A DNA stretch of 17,707 nucleotides from JAWWBN01 sp033720955 (GTDB taxonomy: Bacteria > Acidobacteriota > Thermoanaerobaculia > Multivoradales > JAHEKO01). The position numbers and the translations under genes were made by a program. Positions 8,229 through 14,813 of this stretch are shown piece after piece. Under the pieces are notes generated by a model, which saw only the letters and a program-made list of their open reading frames with translations, made no database searches and was not told the origin of the DNA. Each line of letters starts with the position of its first letter. The first letter of the stretch is position 1. The stretch is taken from contig JAWWBN010000054.1 in assembly GCA_033720955.1 (NCBI GenBank), positions 1 to 17,707 on the forward strand. Direction: 5' to 3'.

Positions 8229-9170
8229 ATGAAGAACCACCCCACCGGAACCCCGGCATCCTGCCCCGACCTCGAGAGCCTCGCGGCCCTCCTCGACGGG
8301 CGTCTCCACGGCGCGGAGCGCGAGCGGGTGGTGGCGCACCTGGACTCGTGCGAGGCCTGCTACGAAGTCTTCGTGGAGAGCGGGCGCGCCCTGGCCGAGG
8401 AGGGGAAGGAGGGCGGCGGGGAGGGCGGCACGGTGCTTCGTCCGGCGCGGGATCGGTGGGGCCGCGGGGGCCGCCGGCTGGCGGCCGCGGTGCTGGCGGC
8501 CGCGGCCACGGTGGCGGTGGCGATCGGCATCCTGGGGCGGACGGGCGGCTCGGCGGCCAGCGACGCGGTGGCGCTGCAGCGGGCCCTCGCCGTCATCGCC
8601 GCCGGCCCGGAGGCGGTCGCCGGGCGCGAGGCGTGGTCCGCTCTGCGCTCCGGCCAGGCTCTCGCGGGGGTCAACTCCGCGCAGCGGGCCTTCCGTCTGG
8701 GGGTTCTGAGCGCCGAGCTCGAGGTGGTGCTGCGAGCCGGCGACCGCGAGGCAGGGGAGCCCCTGGTGCGAGAGATCGTGGCCCTTCTGCGCCCCTTCGA
8801 GCTCTCCCAGATCGAGGTGGAGCAGTACCGGCGGCTGCTGGAGGAGCTGGAGAGCGACGGACCGCTCGAGCCGCTGGTCGAGCGCGCCCGGGAGACCGCG
8901 GCGACACTGCCGGAGGCGGTCGGGGAGGAGGCCGGCCTCTACCTGCTCGGGCTCTGGGCCGAGGCCGGACGGCTGGCGGCCGCCGCAGGCGACGACGACT
9001 TCCTCCGCCACCGGGCGGTCCGGCGCGGAGCGCGGTGGACCGACTCCGCGGAGCTCGACCGGCGTCTGCGGCCGCTGGTGGACCGGGCCCGCGAGCAGTT
9101 GCACGGTGGAGCCACGCCGGAGCTGGAGCGCGCCTTCGCCCGCCTCGTCCAGGCGGGCGCCGAGCTCTAG
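8229..9170 (+). CDS. Membrane anti-sigma factor with HCC zinc motif (zf-HC2 type)
   Basis: This 313-residue protein is the likely inhibitor of the sigma factor encoded 31 bp upstream. The N-terminal domain shows the zinc-binding anti-sigma pattern: Cys12, then His37-x3-Cys41-x2-Cys44 in an AHLDSCEAC context. A Gly/Glu-rich linker (about 57-68) leads to one hydrophobic helix at about 84-103, with Arg residues on its inner side, so the N-terminus should be cytoplasmic. The remaining 200 residues are Leu/Ala/Glu/Arg-rich and probably helical. They would lie in the periplasm; I recognise no sensor domain there. A GAGG at 8213-8216 is 12 nt from the ATG, a weak ribosome site, so translation may depend on the sigma gene. 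The stop codon overlaps the stop of the opposing M16 gene. Confidence 0.82.
   Translation: MKNHPTGTPASCPDLESLAALLDGRLHGAERERVVAHLDSCEACYEVFVESGRALAEEGKEGGGEGGTVLRPARDRWGRGGRRLAAAVLAAAATVAVAIGILGRTGGSAASDAVALQRALAVIAAGPEAVAGREAWSALRSGQALAGVNSAQRAFRLGVLSAELEVVLRAGDREAGEPLVREIVALLRPFELSQIEVEQYRRLLEELESDGPLEPLVERARETAATLPEAVGEEAGLYLLGLWAEAGRLAAAAGDDDFLRHRAVRRGARWTDSAELDRRLRPLVDRAREQLHGGATPELERAFARLVQAGAEL
9167..9170. other. Shared palindromic CTAG forming both stop codons of a convergent pair
   Basis: The anti-sigma gene ends with TAG at 9168-9170 and the opposing M16 gene ends with TAG read from 9169 to 9167, so the genes overlap tail to tail by 4 bp. No terminator can lie between them. The same arrangement recurs at 14810-14813. 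Confidence 0.9.
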
Positions 9171-10669
9171 AGATCTTCGGGCAGGGGCGCCAGGGTGACC
9201 GGGTCGCGGCGCGGCAGCACGACCGCCGGGGCGCCGACGGCCCGCTCGAGAGCGCTTTCGCCGGGCTTCTCCCCCAGCAGCTCCGCGGGCCGGCCCACCA
9301 CCAGGACCACCAGCTCGCCAGGCCGCAGCCAGCGCCGCGCCGCGCGCCTCACCTCCTCCCCGGAGGTGCTCTCCAGCAGCCGGTAGCGGCGCTCCCAGTG
9401 GCCGGCCGGCCGCCCCAGCAGCTCGTCCTCGGCGTACCAGCCGGCGATCTTCTCGGCGGTGTCGAAGCCCAGCCGCAGGGAGCTCAGGGCCGCCCGCCGC
9501 ACCACCTCGAGCTCCTTGGGATGTGGGGGGCGGGTGCGCAGCCGGTCGATCTCCTGGCGCGCCAGACTCACGGCCGTGGGCACCTTCGCGCTGTCGGCCT
9601 CGAAGAAGACCCGGAAGTCCGCGGGCCAGGGGAGGCCGGTGTCGAAGTGGGCATCGGCGCGATAGACGAGGCCCTCCGCCGCCCGCAGCCGGCCGGGGAT
9701 CCGCGACACCGCGTCCGAGCCACCGAGCAGCTCGTTCACGAGCTGCAGGGCGACGCGCTCGCGCTCGCTCCAATCGCCGGGACCGGAGCGGTGGCCCAGC
9801 AGGACCTTGGCCTGGGGGGTGTCGCTGCGAGCCAGGTAGAGACCGGGGCTCGGCTCGTGGACCGGCGCGGCGGGGGGCCAGGCGGCGGAGGCACCGGGGG
9901 CCTCCCCACCGGCCTCGGGCCAGTCCGAGATCCGCCGCGCGAGACGCGGCACCAGCTCCTCGCGCCGCACGTCCCCCGCGATCGCCAGCACCAGGCTCTG
10001 CGGCCGGAAGTGGCGCCGATGGAAGGCCACGATCTCGTCCCGGGTCGCCCCGCCCACGGTGGCCGGGGTCGGCGGCCGGGTGCTGAAATGGTCCCGCCCG
10101 AAGAGCAGCCACTGCCACTCCCGCTCGAGGATGTCCAGCGGGTCGTCGTTGCGGCGCTCCAGCGCCTCCACCAGGTTGCGACGCGACAGCTCCAGTCGGG
10201 CGGGGTCGAAGCGCGGACGCGAGAGCATCTCGAAGAAGAGGTCGAGGGCGGGCTCGAGGGTCCAGCGGGTGGCGCTGAGGCTGGCTCCGCCCCGGGTCTC
10301 GCCCACCCCGGCGGCGATGCGGGCCCCCAGCGCATCCACGGCGCGGTCGAACTCCTCCGGCGAGAGTCTCTCGGTGCCGCCGCGCCGCAGCATCGCCCCG
10401 GTCAGGCGGGCGAGCCCGGCGCGCCCGGGCGGGTCGAGGAAGACCCCCACCTGGAGGGCCGCCGCCACCTCCACCAGCGGCAGGGTGTCGTCCTCGACCA
10501 GGTAGAGGACGGCGCCGCGCGGCAGCTCCACCCGCAGCCTCTCGGCCGCCGGCAGCTCGAACTGCCAGGGCGGGTACTCGAGCCGTCGGGGGTGGGCGGG
10601 GACGCCCTCGGCGGCGGCCGCCGGCGCCGCCGCCAGGAGGGCGACGAGAAGGGCTCGGCCGGTCCTCAC
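9167..10669 (-). CDS. M16 family peptidase, non-catalytic partner subunit
   Basis: This 500-residue protein has an N-terminal signal peptide (hydrophobic LLVALLAAAPAAAA, cleavage near residue 20). It has the M16 (insulinase/processing-peptidase) fold, with an N-terminal domain at about 40-240 and a C-terminal domain at about 260-470. The zinc motif HxxEH is absent: the aligned place reads GRAGLARLTGAMLRRG (about 82-97). It is therefore the beta-type partner that would complete the chamber of the catalytic subunit encoded just upstream, as in other two-subunit bacterial M16B peptidases. The GTG at 10669 overlaps the upstream stop by 4 bp (GTGA), indicating translational coupling and 1:1 production. 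The open frame continues upstream as far as a possible start at 10825, but that part lies over the first M16 gene and lacks signal-peptide character. The location is probably periplasmic. Confidence 0.87.
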   Translation of the reverse strand: MRTGRALLVALLAAAPAAAAEGVPAHPRRLEYPPWQFELPAAERLRVELPRGAVLYLVEDDTLPLVEVAAALQVGVFLDPPGRAGLARLTGAMLRRGGTERLSPEEFDRAVDALGARIAAGVGETRGGASLSATRWTLEPALDLFFEMLSRPRFDPARLELSRRNLVEALERRNDDPLDILEREWQWLLFGRDHFSTRPPTPATVGGATRDEIVAFHRRHFRPQSLVLAIAGDVRREELVPRLARRISDWPEAGGEAPGASAAWPPAAPVHEPSPGLYLARSDTPQAKVLLGHRSGPGDWSERERVALQLVNELLGGSDAVSRIPGRLRAAEGLVYRADAHFDTGLPWPADFRVFFEADSAKVPTAVSLARQEIDRLRTRPPHPKELEVVRRAALSSLRLGFDTAEKIAGWYAEDELLGRPAGHWERRYRLLESTSGEEVRRAARRWLRPGELVVLVVGRPAELLGEKPGESALERAVGAPAVVLPRRDPVTLAPLPEDL

Positions 10670-12009
10670 GGGGCGCCGTCCGGATGGCCACGGCCGGCGT
10701 CGCGGCGGCGGCGCACCTCCACGGCGAGGCGCGTCTCGGGCCGCAGATGCCGTCGGGCGGCGTCCCGGATCTGCGGCCCCGTGACCGCCTGGATCCGATC
10801 CGGCCACTGCTCGACCTCGCGCCACTCGCCCAGGCCGTCGTAGATCAGGAGCTGCTTCATCAGCGCCGCCGGGTCGGCCAGCCGCCGCAGGCCGTCGGCC
10901 AGGAGGCCGTTTCGGGCTCGCTCGAGCTCCTCGGCCGGGATGGGGCTCGCCAGCAGGGCCGCCAGCTCGTCGTCCCAGGCGGCCACCAGGTCGGCCGGCG
11001 CCGCGCCGCCGGCGGCGACGGCGCGGTAGACGAACTCTCCGGCCCGCCGCAGCGGGTGCTGGCGGGCGCTGGCGGAGAAGGCGATCTGGCGCTCGACCAC
11101 CAGCGACCGGTGCAGCCGGCCGCTGGAGCCGCTCAGCAGCGCCGAGAGGAGCTGCAGGGGGTAGGAGTCGGGGTGACGGAACGGCACGCTGGGGTAGAGC
11201 ACCCGCGCCTCGTCGGGGCAGGAGCAGTCGAGGGTCATCCGGCGATCGGCCGGCGCCGCCTCGAAGGAACGCTCGTCGATCGGCGGGGGAGCCTCGGGCG
11301 CCGGGAGGCTGCCCAGGTAGCGTCGCGCCAGCCCGGCGACCCGCGCGGGGTCCAGCGCGCCCACCAGGACGGCCGTGAGGCGGTCGGGTCGATAGCCGCG
11401 CCGGAAGAAGCTCTCGACCCCGGCCGTGTCGACGGCCGCCAGGTCGCCTCCCCGACCCAGCGGCGGCCAGGCGTAGGGCGAGTCGCTCCAGAACGCCCGA
11501 TCGACGGTCTCGTCCACCGGACCGGTGGGCGCCGCCTCGATCCGCGCCTTGCGCTCCTCGGCCACGATCTCCTTCTCCCGCTCCAGGTCGCGAAAGAGCG
11601 GGCGCCGCAGCCGGTCGGCCTCCAGCCAGAACCAGAGCTCGAGGCGCTCGACCGGTACCGTCACCCAGTAGAAGGTGAGGTCGCGGAGAGTCGAGGCGTC
11701 CAGACCCACCGCCCCGGCTTCCGAATAGAAAAGGGAGAGCTCCCCGTCGCGCAGGTTGTCGGTCCCCTTGAACATCAGGTGCTCCACCAGGTGGCCCAGG
11801 CCGGTGGTCTCCGCCGGATCGTCGGCGGAGCCGGCGGGCGCCATCCAGCCGGCCGCCACCATGGAGGTGTGGGGCCGGTCCACGGTGAGCACGCGGAAAC
11901 CGTTGGGCAGCTCGAGCTCGGCCACCCTCAGGCCGTCGAAGGCGCCGGCGGGCGCGCCGCCCGCGGCGATCAGGAGAAGGGCGCAGGCCGGCCGGAGGCG
12001 GCGGAACAC
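10666..12009 (-). CDS. M16 family zinc peptidase, catalytic subunit
   Basis: This 447-residue zinc metallopeptidase has an N-terminal signal peptide (basic start, hydrophobic 8-17, likely cleavage after APAGA near residue 23). The inverted zinc motif is intact: His73-Leu-Val-Glu76-His77 in GLGHLVEHLMFKGT. The third zinc ligand falls in the Glu151-Glu152 pair, the expected distance of about 75 residues downstream. The second M16 domain spans about 230-430 (LLSALLSGSSGRLHRSLVVERQ region). Such enzymes degrade peptides in a closed chamber with a non-catalytic partner, here the next gene. The GTG at 12009 is chosen because it directly begins the signal peptide and lies 7 nt after a TAGCCT box. 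Its place 21 bp behind a response regulator gene may be read-through or independent transcription. Confidence 0.9.
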   Translation of the reverse strand: MFRRLRPACALLLIAAGGAPAGAFDGLRVAELELPNGFRVLTVDRPHTSMVAAGWMAPAGSADDPAETTGLGHLVEHLMFKGTDNLRDGELSLFYSEAGAVGLDASTLRDLTFYWVTVPVERLELWFWLEADRLRRPLFRDLEREKEIVAEERKARIEAAPTGPVDETVDRAFWSDSPYAWPPLGRGGDLAAVDTAGVESFFRRGYRPDRLTAVLVGALDPARVAGLARRYLGSLPAPEAPPPIDERSFEAAPADRRMTLDCSCPDEARVLYPSVPFRHPDSYPLQLLSALLSGSSGRLHRSLVVERQIAFSASARQHPLRRAGEFVYRAVAAGGAAPADLVAAWDDELAALLASPIPAEELERARNGLLADGLRRLADPAALMKQLLIYDGLGEWREVEQWPDRIQAVTGPQIRDAARRHLRPETRLAVEVRRRRDAGRGHPDGAP

Positions 12010-12016
12010 GGCCCGT

Positions 12017-12022
12017 AGGCTA
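12017..12022 (-). promoter_or_regulatory. Putative extended -10 box of a leaderless promoter for the M16 operon
   Basis: On the minus strand this reads TGC-TAGCCT, an extended -10 form, followed by 7 nt and then the GTG at 12009. Transcription would begin at the start codon. The box lies in the 21-bp gap after the response regulator, so the protease pair may be made independently of it. A direct repeat CTAGCC-N5-CTAGCC overlaps the site. Confidence 0.45.
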
Positions 12023-12030
12023 GCACGCGG

Positions 12031-12405
12031 CTAGTTGGAGGGCAGGGCCATCTCGATGGTCTGGTAGAGCTGCTCGGAGTCGAAGGGCTTCGCCAGGAAA
12101 TAGCTGCCGGCGATGGCCGGCCCCCGCCGCTTCAGCTCCGCCGGTCCCACGAGCCCGGTGAGGAAGACGATGGGGATGCGGGCCGTCTCCGGCCGCTGTC
12201 GGAGCCGCTGCGCGACGCTGCCGCCGTCGAGCTTGGGGATCAGGATGTCCAGCAGCACGAGGTCGGGGAGCCGTTGGGTGGCGATCGCCAGCGCCTCCCG
12301 GCCGTCTCCCGCCACCAGCACCCGGTATCCCTTCTTGGCCAGCATCGCCTTCACGACCGCGACGACGTGGCGCTCGTCGTCCACGACCAGGACCGTGATC
12401 GGCAT
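12031..12405 (-). CDS. Single-domain response regulator (CheY-like receiver)
   Basis: This 124-residue protein consists only of a receiver domain, with no DNA-binding or enzymatic output. The phosphorylation machinery is complete: acidic pair Asp10-Glu11 in VLVVDDE, phospho-acceptor Asp53 in LLDILIP, Thr83 in FLTG, and Lys106 in LAKPF. It should be phosphorylated by a histidine kinase encoded elsewhere, since none is nearby, and act by protein-protein contact. The ATG at 12405 starts exactly at the usual beginning of the fold. The frame is open up to 12471, but those extra residues (Arg/His/Gly-rich) are not part of the family and would overlap the predicted -10 box. A G-run about 10 nt upstream is the only candidate ribosome site. 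The next gene downstream on the same strand is the M16 catalytic subunit. Confidence 0.9.
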   Translation of the reverse strand: MPITVLVVDDERHVVAVVKAMLAKKGYRVLVAGDGREALAIATQRLPDLVLLDILIPKLDGGSVAQRLRQRPETARIPIVFLTGLVGPAELKRRGPAIAGSYFLAKPFDSEQLYQTIEMALPSN

Positions 12406-12457
12406 ATCGGCACCGACCCCCCCCGAGGCCGGCTGATGGCATCCTCTGTGTCGCCTC

Positions 12458-12463
12458 ATCGTA
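12458..12463 (-). promoter_or_regulatory. Putative extended -10 box for the response regulator gene
   Basis: TGC-TACGAT on the minus strand, an extended -10 form, would start transcription near 12451. That leaves a leader of about 45 nt before the ATG at 12405. It is half of a symmetric element shared with the divergent M28 promoter. Confidence 0.5.
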
Positions 12464-12479
12464 GCACGCAAGCTGCTAC
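12461..12479. repeat. Symmetric divergent-promoter element GTAGC-N9-GCTAC
   Basis: GTAGC and GCTAC flank 9 bp (ACGCAAGCT). Each arm contributes the beginning of one -10 box: TACGAT on the minus strand and TACCCT on the plus strand, with 13 bp between the hexamers. The same arms and spacing recur at 17262-17280, and both inner segments contain GCAAGC (on opposite strands). Two polymerases could not occupy both core promoters at once. Confidence 0.5.
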
Positions 12480-12482
12480 CCT
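12477..12482 (+). promoter_or_regulatory. Putative extended -10 box of a leaderless promoter for the M28 gene
   Basis: TGC-TACCCT on the plus strand is followed by 6 nt and then a GTG at 12489. Transcription would start at that GTG. An alternative GTG at 12483 directly touches the -10 box and would lie upstream of the transcript start. Confidence 0.5.
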
Positions 12483-12488
12483 GTGGCC

Positions 12489-14813
12489 GTGAGGGAACCG
12501 GACCGGGAGCGCGGCGCGCCCTTCGTGGCCCTGACCGGACTGGCGGCCGTCGCCGCGGCGGCCACGGTGGGACTCCTCGGGCTGCGGCCGCCGGAGCCGC
12601 TCCCGGCCACGGCGCCGCCGGAGCTCTTCTCGGCCGAGCGGGCCCGGCTCCACGTGGAGCGCCTGGCGGGCTCTCCGCGGCCCGGGGGCACGCCGGCGCA
12701 CACGGCGGCCCGCGCCTACCTGGTCGGCCAGCTCGAGTCTCTCGGTCTGGAGACCGAGGTGCAGAGCGCCCACGTCCTGCGCTCTCGCGGGCGCGGCCAC
12801 GTCCTGGGTGCGCGGGTGGAGAACGTGGTCGCCCGGCTCGCCGGCTCCGCGTCCGACGGGGCCGTCCTGCTGATGGCGCACTACGACTCGCGGCCGCGGA
12901 CCCCCGGCGCCGGGGACGACGCCGCCGGCACCGCCGCCGCCCTGGAGGTGGCCCGCGCGGTCGTCGCCGGCCCGCCGCCCCGTCACGACCTGATCGTGCT
13001 GCTCACCGACGGGGAGGAGCTCGGTCTGATGGGGGCGCAGGGCTTCGCCGACGAGCACCGCTGGGCCGATGAAGTGGCCGTGGTGGTCAACCTCGAAGCG
13101 CGCGGCAACGCGGGTCCCGCCAACATGTTCGAGACCGGCCCCGGGAATCTCGCGCCGGTACGCAGCCTGCGCGCCAGCGGCCGGCCCTTCGCCAGCTCGC
13201 TGGGCTACGAGGTCTATCGTCGGATGCCCAACGACACGGACTTCACCGTGTTCCGGCGACGCGGCCAGCCGGGGCTGAACTTCGCCTTCATCAACGGGCA
13301 CCCCGCCTACCACTCGATGCTCGACACCACCGAGCGGCTCTCGACGCGCAGCCTCCAGCACCTGGGGGAGCAGGCCCTCGTCGTGGTGCGCGGGCTGGCG
13401 GAGCGAGACCTGCCGTCGGCGGACGGCGGCGACGGGATCTTCTTCAATCCGCTTCCCGGCTGGCTGGTGGTGTACCCGGCCCGGTGGGCGCCGCCGCTCC
13501 TGGGGGGCGTGGCGGCGCTGGCCGCGATCGCCCTGCTCGCCCTCCTCCGCGCCCGGCGCGCGAGCCTGGCGGGCGTGCTGGGAGGCCTGGGAGTGAGCCT
13601 CCTGGCGCTGGTTGCTTCGGCTCTGACCGGGTTCGTCCTCTGGTGGGCGATCGGACGCTTCTTCGCCGGCCTGCTCTCGACTCCGCACCGTCTGCCCTAC
13701 GGCACCCCTCTCTTCGGCGCCGCTCTCGCCCTGCTGACCCTGGCCGCCTGCACCTGGGCGGCGACGCGCGGGCCCAGGCTGACGCCCTTCGACCTCGCCG
13801 GCGGAGCGCTGCTGGCGTGGCTCGGCCTGGCCGCCGCCACGACCTTCCTGATGCCCGGCGCCAGCTATCTCTTCCTCTGGCCCGGGGCGGCGCTCGCCCT
13901 GGCCCTGGTCGTGGGCGCGGGCGGGGACGCGGACTCGGCGCTCGGTCCCCGGGGCGCCGCCGCCCTGGCCGTCGCGGCGACGGCGGCCGTGCTGCTCCAC
14001 GCTCCGGTGACGGCCCTCGTGGTGGTGGCGCTGACGCTGCGGCTGAGCCCGGCCCTGGCGCTGCTGGTGGCGATTCCGCTGCTGTCGGCGCTGCCCCTCG
14101 CCCGGGCGGCGCAGCCGGGGCGCCGCGCGTGGCTGGCCCTCGCCGTCGGCGCCGCCGGACTGGCGATCTGGGCGGCCGCGGTGGCCGGCGCCCGGTACGG
14201 GCCCGACCAGCCGCGGACCGACCACCTCTTCTATCTCCTCGACGCCGAGGAGGGGATGGCGAGCTGGTGGAGCTTCGACGACGAGCTCGACGATTGGTCC
14301 GGCGCTCTGTTGGCCGGCGCCCAGCGGGAGGAGCCGCCGTTCGGCGGGTTCGGGCGCGACCGGATGATGCGCGCACCGGCGCCGCCGGCCGACCTCCTGG
14401 CGCCGCGTCTCGAGGTGCTCTCGGACATCCGCAGCGGCTCGGCTTCGGACCGGACCATCGAGGCGCGGGTGCGCTCGCCGCGGGGTGCTCCCGCCGTGCG
14501 CATCGAGGCCGAGTCCAGCGTGCCCATCCGGCTGGCGTCGGTGGCCGGCCGGCCGGTGGAGCGCGAGCCCGCCGGCGAGGGGGACGACGGCTTCGACGAC
14601 CGGATCACCATCGAGTACTACGGCGTCCCCCCGGAAGGGGTCCGCTTCGTGCTCGAGGTGCCGGGGCGATGGCCGGTCGAGGCGCTGGTGATCGACCAGT
14701 CGTACGACCTGCCGCCGCTCGATCCGCCGGTGCCGCCGCGGCCGTCCGGGCTGATGCCCGGCATCAGTTGGCGCACCGACTCGACCTTCGTGGCGAAGAC
14801 CGTCTTCTTCTAG
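12489..14813 (+). CDS. M28 family zinc peptidase with C-terminal multi-pass membrane domain
   Basis: This protein has about 774 residues; numbers below count from the alternative GTG at 12483. An N-terminal membrane anchor (about 14-33) is followed by an M28 aminopeptidase-type domain (about 48-310). All five metal ligands and the catalytic base are visible: His133 and Asp135 in AHYDSR, Asp145 in GAGDD, Glu178-Glu179 in TDGEELG, Glu205 in NLEARG, and His277 in PAYHSMLD. From about 336 to 570 come roughly eight hydrophobic helices, then a soluble tail of about 200 residues with no domain I recognise. The order M28, membrane bundle, soluble tail resembles eukaryotic ERMP1/Fxna and fungal vacuolar Pff1 proteases. 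The catalytic domain probably faces the periplasm and trims peptides at the membrane. The gene diverges from the response regulator and converges on the ATP-grasp operon, sharing a CTAG with it. Confidence 0.87.
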   Translation: MREPDRERGAPFVALTGLAAVAAAATVGLLGLRPPEPLPATAPPELFSAERARLHVERLAGSPRPGGTPAHTAARAYLVGQLESLGLETEVQSAHVLRSRGRGHVLGARVENVVARLAGSASDGAVLLMAHYDSRPRTPGAGDDAAGTAAALEVARAVVAGPPPRHDLIVLLTDGEELGLMGAQGFADEHRWADEVAVVVNLEARGNAGPANMFETGPGNLAPVRSLRASGRPFASSLGYEVYRRMPNDTDFTVFRRRGQPGLNFAFINGHPAYHSMLDTTERLSTRSLQHLGEQALVVVRGLAERDLPSADGGDGIFFNPLPGWLVVYPARWAPPLLGGVAALAAIALLALLRARRASLAGVLGGLGVSLLALVASALTGFVLWWAIGRFFAGLLSTPHRLPYGTPLFGAALALLTLAACTWAATRGPRLTPFDLAGGALLAWLGLAAATTFLMPGASYLFLWPGAALALALVVGAGGDADSALGPRGAAALAVAATAAVLLHAPVTALVVVALTLRLSPALALLVAIPLLSALPLARAAQPGRRAWLALAVGAAGLAIWAAAVAGARYGPDQPRTDHLFYLLDAEEGMASWWSFDDELDDWSGALLAGAQREEPPFGGFGRDRMMRAPAPPADLLAPRLEVLSDIRSGSASDRTIEARVRSPRGAPAVRIEAESSVPIRLASVAGRPVEREPAGEGDDGFDDRITIEYYGVPPEGVRFVLEVPGRWPVEALVIDQSYDLPPLDPPVPPRPSGLMPGISWRTDSTFVAKTVFF
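14810..14813. other. Shared palindromic CTAG forming both stop codons of a convergent pair
   Basis: The M28 gene ends with TAG at 14811-14813 and the opposing ATP-grasp gene ends with TAG read from 14812 to 14810. This is the second instance in the window of a tail-to-tail 4-bp overlap through CTAG. Confidence 0.9.

Noticed and set aside
8348..10843. Open frame of about 831 codons on the plus strand over the anti-sigma and M16 genes
   Set aside because: It spans two real genes on different strands and has no recognisable motif, only Arg/Gly/Ala-rich sequence typical of shadow frames in GC-rich DNA.
12031..12459. N-terminally extended response regulator starting at an ATG near 12459
   Set aside because: The extra residues are outside the receiver fold and the start codon would overlap the TACGAT box. 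The 124-residue form has the standard length.
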